The translations under genes were made by a program, and so were the position numbers. Shown piece after piece: positions 12,826 through 18,728 of a stretch of DNA of 18,728 bases. A model generated the notes under the pieces. That model was not told the origin of the DNA. It saw only the letters and a program-made list of their open reading frames with translations, and did not search any database. The stretch spans positions 1 through 18,728 of the forward strand of contig CAZLIC010000083.1 of assembly GCA_964559535.1 (NCBI GenBank). The letters are read 5' to 3'. Numbering within the stretch: position 1 is the stretch's first letter; each line of letters starts with the position of its first letter. The stretch comes from CAZLIC01 sp964559535. GTDB taxonomy: Bacteria; Pseudomonadota; Alphaproteobacteria; Rhodobacterales; Rhodobacteraceae.

Positions 12826-14484
12826 TTAACGCTGTGCCATAGCCCAGTCGGGGTTGATCCAGGGTTCCAGGTTGGAAGGCGGCAGCGGCTGGCGGCCCAG
12901 GATGTGGTCAGCCGCCTTTTCGCCCACCATGATGGACGGCCCGTTGAGGTTGCCGTTCGTCACCCGCGGGAACACCGAACTGTCGGCCAGCCGCAGCCCC
13001 TGCACCCCGATCACCCGGCATTCCGGGTCTACCACCGCCGCAGGGTCATCCCGCCGCCCCATGCGCGCCGTGCCGCAGGGGTGATAGGCGCTTTCGGCAT
13101 GGTCGCGGATGAAGGCGTCGATCTGGGCATCGGTCTGCACCGCGGCGCCCGGCTGAATTTCGTGCTTCACATGCGGCGCCATCGGGGCCTGCCCGAAGAT
13201 TTCGCGCGTCAGCCTCACGGCACGGCGGAATTCCACCCAGTCATCCGGGTGCGACATGTAGTTGAAGCGGATCACCGGCGGCGCTTCTGGGTCGGCCGAG
13301 CGCAGGGTGACGCTGCCGCGCGATTTGGACCGCATGGGGCCGACATGCGCCTGAAACCCGTGGCCAGCCGCTGCCGCGCGGCCGTCATAGCGCACGGCAA
13401 TGGGCAGGAAATGGAACTGGATGTCGGGATAGTCCACCCCCGCGGCCGAGCGGATGAAGCCGCAGGATTCGAACTGGTTCGACGCGGCCAGCCCCTTGCG
13501 CGTCAGCAGCCATTGCGCGCCCAGCACGCCCTTGCCCACAAGGTTCCAGTATTTGTAAAGGGTTATGGGCTGTTTCGCGGCATACTGGACGTAGATTTCC
13601 AGATGGTCCTGCAGGTTTGCCCCCACCCCCGGCCGATCCGCCACCACGGGGATGCCATGCGCGGAAAGGTGCGCCGCAGGGCCGATGCCCGACAGCATCA
13701 GAAGCTTGGGCGAGTTCAGCGACGAGGCGGCCAGGATCACCTCGCGCCCGGCGGGGATGACCGTGATGCGGCCGGACTGGCGCACCTCCACGCCCGTGGC
13801 CCGCCCGCCCTGAATGACCACCCGCCGCGCCAGTGCGCGGATCACCTGCACTCGGCCCGTCTTCTGCGCGGGCCGCAGATAGGCATTGGCCGCCGACCAC
13901 CTTGTGCCCTGCCAGATGGTCGCCTCCATCGGGCCGAACCCCTCTTGCTGGCGGCCGTTGTAGTCCATGGTCACCGGATAGCCCGCGGCGCGGCCGGCGT
14001 CGATGAAGGCCTGGAACAGCGGGTTGTCGCGCGGGCCGCGGGTAATGTGCAAAGGGCCGTCCGCGCCGCGCCAGTCGGGGTCGCCGCCATCGGCGGCGCC
14101 GTGCCAGTTTTCCATCCGCTTGAAGTAGGGCAGCACATCGGCGAAGCCCCAGCCGGTGGCGCCGGTTTCGGCCCAGTGGTCGAAATCGCGCGCGTGGCCG
14201 CGCACATAGACCATGCCGTTGATCGAGGATGATCCGCCGATCACCTTGCCGCGCGGCGTGACCAGCACGCGGTTGCCCAGATGCGGCTCGGGTTCCGACT
14301 TCAGGCCCCAGTCGTACAGCGCCATGTTCATCGGATAGGACAGCGCCGCGGGCATCTGGATGAACGGCCCGGCATCGGTGCCGCCATGTTCGATCACCGT
14401 CACCGAACGCCCGGCCTCGGCCAGCCGGAAGGCCATGGCACAGCCGGCGCTGCCCGCGCCCACGATCACATAGTCGGACGTCAC
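12826..14484 (-). CDS. betA: Choline dehydrogenase (GMC oxidoreductase)
   Basis: This 552-residue FAD enzyme is expected to oxidise choline to betaine aldehyde, and possibly on to glycine betaine, at the inner face of the membrane. The FAD-binding VIVGAGSAGCAMAFRLAEAG is at 6-25 with E32 for the adenosine ribose. GMC signature 1 (GKVIGGSSSINGMVYVRGHARDFDHW) spans 79-104, and the catalytic histidine is H468 in SAYHPCGTARMG, with the partner asparagine near 514 in NLNGPSIMVGEKAAD. The HPCGT-x-K/R-MG box has alanine where many BetA proteins have cysteine. The start overlaps the PLP-dehydratase stop by ATGA. Position in a BetI/ChoXWV cluster makes choline dehydrogenase far more likely than another GMC alcohol dehydrogenase. 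Confidence 0.92.
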   Translation of the reverse strand: MTSDYVIVGAGSAGCAMAFRLAEAGRSVTVIEHGGTDAGPFIQMPAALSYPMNMALYDWGLKSEPEPHLGNRVLVTPRGKVIGGSSSINGMVYVRGHARDFDHWAETGATGWGFADVLPYFKRMENWHGAADGGDPDWRGADGPLHITRGPRDNPLFQAFIDAGRAAGYPVTMDYNGRQQEGFGPMEATIWQGTRWSAANAYLRPAQKTGRVQVIRALARRVVIQGGRATGVEVRQSGRITVIPAGREVILAASSLNSPKLLMLSGIGPAAHLSAHGIPVVADRPGVGANLQDHLEIYVQYAAKQPITLYKYWNLVGKGVLGAQWLLTRKGLAASNQFESCGFIRSAAGVDYPDIQFHFLPIAVRYDGRAAAAGHGFQAHVGPMRSKSRGSVTLRSADPEAPPVIRFNYMSHPDDWVEFRRAVRLTREIFGQAPMAPHVKHEIQPGAAVQTDAQIDAFIRDHAESAYHPCGTARMGRRDDPAAVVDPECRVIGVQGLRLADSSVFPRVTNGNLNGPSIMVGEKAADHILGRQPLPPSNLEPWINPDWAMAQR

Positions 14485-15473
14485 GATGCCTCCTCGGCCA
14501 GATAGCGGGAAAACGCCTCGACGCTGACGTTGCCGCCGGTGGCATAGACCAGCACCCGCCGCCCCGCGACCGGCAGCCGCCCGTCCAGCAGGGCGGCCAG
14601 CGCCACCGCGCCCGAGGGTTCCAGCACCAGCTTCAGCCGTTCGAAGGCGAAACGCAGGGCGTGGCGCACCGGGGCGTCGGGCACCGACAGCCCGCGCACG
14701 CCTGCCGCCTGCGCGGCGGCAAAGGGCGCGGCACCGGGTTGGGTGGCCTGCAGCGCGTCGCAGATCGTCACCCGGCCGCTGGCGACGCGGGTGATCTCGC
14801 CCGCCGACAGGGAAACGCCCATACCGTCATAGCCCTCGGGCTCGACCGCCCACAGCTCGGTGGCCGGGCTGCGATAGTGGAAGGCCAGCGACACCCCGCC
14901 CAGCAACCCGCCGCCGCCCACGCAGCAGGCCAGCACATCCACCGGGCGGTCGCCCAGCTGCTCCAGCGCCTCGAGCCCCGCCCCGGCCTGCCCCACCACC
15001 ACGGCGCGGTCGTCGAAGGGGTGCAGGAGGGTTAGGTTTTCGCCGGCGGCGATCTGACGGGCCAGCGCCGCCGCCACCTCTTCGCGCGGGCGGTCACCGT
15101 GGTGCGACAGCACCACGCGGGCGCCGTAGCCCTCGGTCGCCTCTCGCTTGGGCGCCGGGGCGTCGAAGGGCATCACGATGGTCACCGGCACGCCCTGCGC
15201 GCGGCCCGCCGCCGCCAGCCCCTGCGCGAAGTTGCCCGAGGAAAACGCCACCACGCCGCGCGCGCGTTCCCCCGCCGACAGTTGCGTCAGCCGCCAGTAG
15301 GCGCCGCGCAGCTTGAAGCTGCCGGTCCATTGCAGGCTTTCGGCCTTGACCCAGACCTCGGCCGCGCCGCATTCGCGCGCCAGCGCCTCGGACCGCAACA
15401 AGGGCGTGCGCTGGGTGGCGGTGCGGGTGACGGCGTAGGCAGCTTCCAGTTCGGCCAGCGTGGGAATGTGCAT
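14481..15473 (-). CDS. Fold-type II PLP enzyme, threonine/serine dehydratase-like
   Basis: This 330-residue protein has the catalytic motif WTGSFKLRGA with the PLP lysine at K54, the substrate loop SSGNFAQG (78-85) and the phosphate-binding glycine loop CCVGGGGLLGG (183-193). That is the catalytic core of threonine ammonia-lyase, serine dehydratase and EutB-type enzymes. The length lacks the ~150-residue regulatory domain of biosynthetic IlvA, so it resembles the catabolic form. It is locked into the choline operon: its ATG overlaps the betI stop (TGATG) and its stop overlaps the betA start (ATGA). It could remove serine formed when betaine is demethylated to glycine and then serine, or act on a hydroxylated or quaternary-amine relative, but the substrate cannot be told from sequence. 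Confidence 0.85.
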   Translation of the reverse strand: MHIPTLAELEAAYAVTRTATQRTPLLRSEALARECGAAEVWVKAESLQWTGSFKLRGAYWRLTQLSAGERARGVVAFSSGNFAQGLAAAGRAQGVPVTIVMPFDAPAPKREATEGYGARVVLSHHGDRPREEVAAALARQIAAGENLTLLHPFDDRAVVVGQAGAGLEALEQLGDRPVDVLACCVGGGGLLGGVSLAFHYRSPATELWAVEPEGYDGMGVSLSAGEITRVASGRVTICDALQATQPGAAPFAAAQAAGVRGLSVPDAPVRHALRFAFERLKLVLEPSGAVALAALLDGRLPVAGRRVLVYATGGNVSVEAFSRYLAEEAS

Positions 15474-16054
15474 CAGCGTTCCCCGACCAGATGCGCGCGC
15501 AGGTAGCCCAGCGTGGTGTCCACTGCCGCCGCGCCGTCGGGCGGGCCGTCCTTCAGCACCTCGCGCAGATAGACCCCGTCGATCAGCGCCCCGAGCCCGT
15601 CGGCCAGTTCCCCGGCCCTTGCACCCACCAGGGGCCGCAGACCGTGCAAGAGGTTCGAGCGCAGCCGCCGCTGGTACACCGCCAGAAGGCGCCGCGCCTC
15701 GGGCACGGTCTGCGCCAGCACCCAGAAGTTCAGCCAGGCCCCCACCGCCTCGCGCCGGAAGTTGCCGGGGCTGAAGCTGGCGCGCAGCACGGCCTCGATG
15801 CGGTCCTGCGGACCTTTCGCCAGCGTCAGCGCGCCGCGCACCTCGGCACCGTAGAGCGTGAGGATGTGGCGCATGGCGGCCAGGAACATTGCCTCTTTCG
15901 ACCCGAAATAGTGGTGCGCCAGGGCGGTGGACATGCCAGCCCGCCGTGCGATCTGCCCCACTGTCACGTCCAGCGACCCGGCCCGCCCGACCTCGACGAT
16001 CGTGGCTTTGACGAGCGCGGCTTTGCGGATAGGCTCCATCCCGACCTTGGGCAT
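15473..16054 (-). CDS. betI: TetR-family choline-responsive repressor BetI
   Basis: This 193-residue protein has an N-terminal TetR helix-turn-helix (TVGQIARRAGMSTALAHHYF, 31-50, then GSKEAMF) and a helical ligand domain, the usual BetI size. MPKVGMEPIRKAALVKATI matches the conserved BetI start; this ATG at 16054 is preferred over an in-frame ATG at 16198 that would extend through the operator into choX. BetI represses bet and cho genes until choline is present. It is the first gene of the minus-strand betI-dehydratase-betA operon, with AGAGG upstream as ribosome-binding site. The probable operator lies 53-72 bases ahead of the start, shared with choX, so it likely represses both directions, including itself. 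Confidence 0.92.
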   Translation of the reverse strand: MPKVGMEPIRKAALVKATIVEVGRAGSLDVTVGQIARRAGMSTALAHHYFGSKEAMFLAAMRHILTLYGAEVRGALTLAKGPQDRIEAVLRASFSPGNFRREAVGAWLNFWVLAQTVPEARRLLAVYQRRLRSNLLHGLRPLVGARAGELADGLGALIDGVYLREVLKDGPPDGAAAVDTTLGYLRAHLVGER

Positions 16055-16106
16055 CGGCGGCACCTCTGGGGAAAAAAGGGTCTTGCCATGCAGGGGTAGC
16101 GTGCCG

Positions 16107-16126
16107 TTAATTGACTCGTCAATCAA
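16107..16126. promoter_or_regulatory. Probable BetI operator
   Basis: TTAATTGACTCGTCAATCAA is a 9-2-9 inverted repeat with a single mismatch in the arms, in the 92-base gap between divergent betI and choX. Its TTGATTGA-type arms resemble known BetI sites, which are AT-rich TTGAT/ATCAA palindromes. A TTGCCA (16083-16088) 18 bp upstream of TTAATT (16107-16112) may form the choX promoter, so the operator would cover its -10 and block initiation. Confidence 0.75.
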
Positions 16127-16146
16127 CAAAAACAGGGAGCCCTGAG

Positions 16147-17073
16147 ATGACCCTCCGTTCCGCCCTTCTGACGGTCGCCATGACCACGATTGCCGCACCG
16201 GCGCTGGCGCAAAGCTGCGACAAGATCACGTTCAGCGACGTCGGCTGGACCGACATCACCGCCACCACCGCCGCCACCACCTTGGTGCTGGAGGCGCTGG
16301 GGTATGTGACCGACACCAAGGTGCTGTCGGTGCCCGTCACCTATACCGGCCTGGCCGAAGGCGACATCGACGTGTTCCTGGGCAACTGGATGCCCACGAT
16401 GGAGGCCGACATTGCCCCCTACCGCGAGGCAGGGACGGTCGAGACGGTGCGCACCAACCTGGAGGGCGCAAAGTACACGCTGGCCACGAACGAGGCGGGC
16501 GCGGCGCTGGGGATCGCCGATTTCAAAGACATCGCCGCGCACAAGGACGCGCTGGACGGCCAGATCTACGGGATTGAACCGGGCAACGACGGCAACCGCC
16601 TGATTCTGGACATGATCGAGAACGGTCCGTTCGGGCTGGACGGGTTCGAGATCGTCGAGTCCTCGGAACAGGGGATGCTGGCCGAGGTGGCCAAGGCCAC
16701 CGGCGACGGCCAGCCGATCATCTTCCTGGGCTGGGAACCCCACCCGATGAACGCCAACTTCAAGATGACCTACCTGACCGGCGGCGACGACTATTTCGGG
16801 CCGAACCTGGGTGGCGCGGTGGTCGATACCAACACCCGCAAGGGATATGTCGCGGAATGCCCGAACACCGGCAAACTGCTGGCCAACCTGTCCTTCACGC
16901 TGGCCATGGAAAACGAGATCATGGGCGCCATCCTGAACGACGGCACCGACCCGCGTGAGGCCGCGCAGGCCTGGCTGAAGGCCAACCCCGATGCCTGGAA
17001 GGGCTGGCTGGACGGCGTGACCACCAAGGACGGCGGCGACGCCATGGCGGCCGTGACGGCGGCGCTGCAGTAA
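16147..17073 (+). CDS. choX: Choline ABC transporter, periplasmic binding protein
   Basis: This 308-residue protein has a Sec signal peptide (MTLRSALLTVAMTTIAAPALA). It is the type II (OpuAC/ProX-like) binding protein for choline. The aromatic cage can be placed exactly: W34, W81, Y110 and W196, with D36 and N147. These have the same mutual spacing (47, 29, 86 residues) as W43, W90, Y119, W205, D45 and N156 of Sinorhizobium meliloti ChoX, all shifted by nine. AGGGAG seven bases upstream supports the ATG at 16147 over an in-frame ATG at 16111 inside the operator. It is the first gene of choXWV, divergent from betI and under the probable BetI operator. A strong hairpin after its stop may keep its message more abundant than the rest. 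Confidence 0.96.
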   Translation: MTLRSALLTVAMTTIAAPALAQSCDKITFSDVGWTDITATTAATTLVLEALGYVTDTKVLSVPVTYTGLAEGDIDVFLGNWMPTMEADIAPYREAGTVETVRTNLEGAKYTLATNEAGAALGIADFKDIAAHKDALDGQIYGIEPGNDGNRLILDMIENGPFGLDGFEIVESSEQGMLAEVAKATGDGQPIIFLGWEPHPMNANFKMTYLTGGDDYFGPNLGGAVVDTNTRKGYVAECPNTGKLLANLSFTLAMENEIMGAILNDGTDPREAAQAWLKANPDAWKGWLDGVTTKDGGDAMAAVTAALQ

Positions 17074-17081
17074 CCGACCCC

Positions 17082-17108
17082 GGCCGGGCGGCACGTTGCC
17101 GCCCGGCC
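17082..17108 (+). terminator. Hairpin between choX and choW
   Basis: GGCCGGGCGGCA (17082-17093) and TGCCGCCCGGCC (17097-17108) form a perfect 12-bp stem with a CGT loop, 9 bases after the choX stop. No T-run follows. In binding-protein-dependent transporters such intergenic hairpins usually protect the upstream message or cause partial termination, giving more binding protein than permease. Confidence 0.65.
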
Positions 17109-17130
17109 CATTGCCTGACGGGGACGCCGC

Positions 17131-17964
17131 ATGGAATGGCCTGACATCCCGAAAATCCCGGTGGGCAAAGCGGCAAAGGCCGCCTTCGACTGGCTGAACG
17201 CCAATGCGGGCGGGTTCTTCGATGCCGTGTCGGCGGTGCTGGAAGGCATGATCGACGCGCTGATGTGGGTGCTGATGGCCCCCCCGGCGTTCGTCACCAT
17301 CGCCATTTTCGTGGCACTGACATGGTACCTGCAGCGGTCCTGGCGCCTGTGCCTGGGCGTTGCGCTGGGGTTTCTGTTCATCCTCAACCAGGGCTACTGG
17401 GACGAGACGATGGAGAGCCTGACGCTCATCCTGTCGGCCTGCGTGGTGTGCATGGGGCTGGGTGTACCGATCGGCATATGGGCGGCGCACCGCCCGCGCG
17501 CCTATGCCGCGATGGTGCCGGTGCTGGACCTGATGCAGACGCTGCCCACCTTCGTGTACCTGATCCCGGCCATCGTGTTCTTCGGCCTGGGCATGGTGCC
17601 CGGCCTGATCGCCACCGTCATCTTCGTGCTGCCCGCACCCATCCGCCTGACCCACCTCGGCATCTCCACCGCACCGCCCGCCCTGCTGGAAGCAGCCACC
17701 GCCTTTGGTGCCACGCCCAAGCAACGGCTGTGGAAGGTGGAACTGCCCTGGGCCCTGCCGCAGATCATGGCGGGCCTGAACCAGACCATCATGCTGTCGC
17801 TGTCGATGGTGGTGATTGCCGCGCTGGTGGGCGCCGACGGGCTGGGCGTGCCGGTGATCCGCGCGCTGAACTCGGTGAACACGGCGCTGGGATTCGAATC
17901 CGGCTTCGTCATCGTCGTCGTGGCCATCCTTCTGGACCGCATGCTGAGGGTGCAGCGCAAATGA
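17131..17964 (+). CDS. choW: Choline ABC transporter, permease
   Basis: This 277-residue inner-membrane protein resembles ProW/OpuAB permeases, with about six hydrophobic segments from residue 50 on. The cytoplasmic EAA loop that docks with the ATPase is LLEAATAFGATPKQRLWKVE to LPWALPQI (about 187-213). LDLMQTLPTFVYLIPAIVFFGLG is the conserved core of quaternary-amine permeases. The N-terminal ~45 residues (MEWPDIPKIPVGKAAKAAFDWL) are the usual amphipathic extension. GGGG lies six bases upstream of the ATG at 17131. The ATGA overlap with choV (17961-17964) couples permease and ATPase synthesis. With ChoX it forms the choline importer that feeds BetA. Confidence 0.95.
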   Translation: MEWPDIPKIPVGKAAKAAFDWLNANAGGFFDAVSAVLEGMIDALMWVLMAPPAFVTIAIFVALTWYLQRSWRLCLGVALGFLFILNQGYWDETMESLTLILSACVVCMGLGVPIGIWAAHRPRAYAAMVPVLDLMQTLPTFVYLIPAIVFFGLGMVPGLIATVIFVLPAPIRLTHLGISTAPPALLEAATAFGATPKQRLWKVELPWALPQIMAGLNQTIMLSLSMVVIAALVGADGLGVPVIRALNSVNTALGFESGFVIVVVAILLDRMLRVQRK

Positions 17965-18728
17965 GTGCCGATCAGCAATCCGAGGCCGCCGTCACCTTCG
18001 ACCGGGTGAACATCGTCTTCGGCGACCACCCCGACCGCGCCCTGCCGCTGATGGACAAGGGGCAGAGCCGCACCGAAATCCAGCAGGCCACCGGGCAGGT
18101 GCTGGGCGTGCACGACTGCTCGCTGACCGTGGGCACCGGGGAAATCCTGGTGCTGATGGGCCTGTCGGGCTCGGGCAAGTCCACTTTGCTGCGCGCCGTG
18201 AACGGGCTGAACAAGGTCTGCCGCGGCAGGGTGATCGTGCGCGACGGCGATTTCGTGACCGATGTTGCGAACTGCTCGCCCGAAGACCTGCTGCGCGTGC
18301 GGCGCAAGACCATTGCCATGGTGTTCCAGCAGTTCGGCCTGCTGCCCTGGAGGACGGTGCGCGAGAATGTCGGGCTGGGGCTGGAACTGGCGGGCATCAC
18401 CCCCGAAAGCCGCCGCCAGCCGGTGGATGACCAGCTGAAACTGGTGAACCTGTCGCAATGGGCCGACCGCAAGGTGGGCGAATTGTCGGGGGGCATGCAG
18501 CAGCGCGTGGGTCTGGCGCGGGCGTTTGTAACGAACGCACCGATCCTTCTGATGGACGAACCCTTTTCGGCGCTGGACCCGCTGATCCGGTCGCGGCTGC
18601 AGGACGAGTTGCTGGACCTTCAGTCGAAACTGAAGCGCACCATCGTCTTCGTCAGCCACGATCTGGACGAGGCCTTCAAGATCGGCAACCGCATCGCGCT
18701 GATGGAGGGCGGGCGGATCGTGCAGGTG
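17961..18728 (+). CDS. choV: Choline ABC transporter, ATP-binding protein (cut by right window edge)
   Basis: The first 256 residues are visible, with no stop before the window edge. Every ATPase motif is present: Walker A GLSGSGKS (67-74), Q-loop VFQQFGLLPW (121-130), signature LSGGMQQR (175-182), Walker B ILLMDEP (195-201), D-loop SALD (203-206) and H-loop VSHD (H233). The ~50-residue N-terminal part before the first nucleotide strand (VFGDHPDRALPLMDKGQSRTE) is characteristic of the ProV/OpuAA/ChoV group. The remaining C-terminal part, with or without CBS domains, lies outside the window. It drives choline import in complex with ChoW. Confidence 0.96.
   Translation, partial: MSADQQSEAAVTFDRVNIVFGDHPDRALPLMDKGQSRTEIQQATGQVLGVHDCSLTVGTGEILVLMGLSGSGKSTLLRAVNGLNKVCRGRVIVRDGDFVTDVANCSPEDLLRVRRKTIAMVFQQFGLLPWRTVRENVGLGLELAGITPESRRQPVDDQLKLVNLSQWADRKVGELSGGMQQRVGLARAFVTNAPILLMDEPFSALDPLIRSRLQDELLDLQSKLKRTIVFVSHDLDEAFKIGNRIALMEGGRIVQV

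Noticed and set aside
12794..12830. GTTAAC cluster as DnaA boxes or a phage attachment site
   Set aside because: There is no TTATCCACA-like sequence, tRNA or integrase; the spacing matches CtrA or a weak terminator instead.
12904..14232. 442-codon plus-strand frame opposite betA
   Set aside because: Shadow of betA without recognisable motifs or a ribosome-binding site.
16123..17724. 533-codon minus-strand frame across choX and choW
   Set aside because: It runs across two genes and an intergenic hairpin and is Gly/His/Gln-rich; choX and choW are certain.

Overview
The window is GC-rich DNA coding densely on both strands, with the gene set and protein style of a Rhodobacteraceae (Rhodobacter/Paracoccus-like alphaproteobacterium). 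This rests on a PccB/PccA propionyl-CoA carboxylase cluster with an ScfR-type regulator and TTTGCAAA operators, a BetI-ChoXWV choline system, a DUF6497-type protein and several small family-restricted proteins. There are no rRNA or tRNA genes, CRISPR arrays or transposases, and no gene-free stretch longer than about 215 bases.

Bases 1-7711 hold the methylmalonyl-CoA branch. pccB (7711-6179) is followed on the minus strand by a Sec-exported DUF6497-like protein, a 44-residue lipoprotein, a 130-residue acidic-tailed protein, a glycine-zipper lipoprotein, pccA (4543-2540) and two unrecognised genes (2540-1929 and 1823-1200). A DUF4174 gene (673-1110, plus) then separates these from methylmalonyl-CoA mutase, which runs off the left edge (607-1, minus). 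PccAB carboxylates propionyl-CoA and the mutase converts the product to succinyl-CoA. Between pccA and the mutase are rearrangement marks: a second copy of the last ~31 bases of pccA 720 bp downstream of the real one, and a promoter plus start codon with no gene behind it.

Bases 7712-12088 begin with a 193-bp divergent intergenic region carrying a dense array of GCAAA half-sites. A plus-strand run follows: DUF486 membrane protein, glutathione S-transferase, Bcr/CflA-type MFS transporter and the ScfR-family regulator (probable PccR). In Rhodobacter the regulator is tied functionally to the pccB promoter; here three unrelated genes lie between regulator and operator. A CoxG/SRPBCC gene ends the run.

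Bases 12092-18728 hold a secreted thermonuclease-family protein (minus, with a CtrA-like TTAA-N7-TTAAC site just upstream) and a divergent choline module. On the minus strand, betI, a fold-type II PLP dehydratase and betA have overlapping stops and starts. On the plus strand, choX, choW and choV (cut by the right edge) encode a choline ABC importer. A 20-bp near-perfect palindrome between betI and choX is the likely BetI operator. ChoX keeps the whole choline-binding aromatic box with the residue spacing of the Sinorhizobium protein. No betaine-aldehyde dehydrogenase (betB) is present in the window; the PLP enzyme sits in the operon instead.
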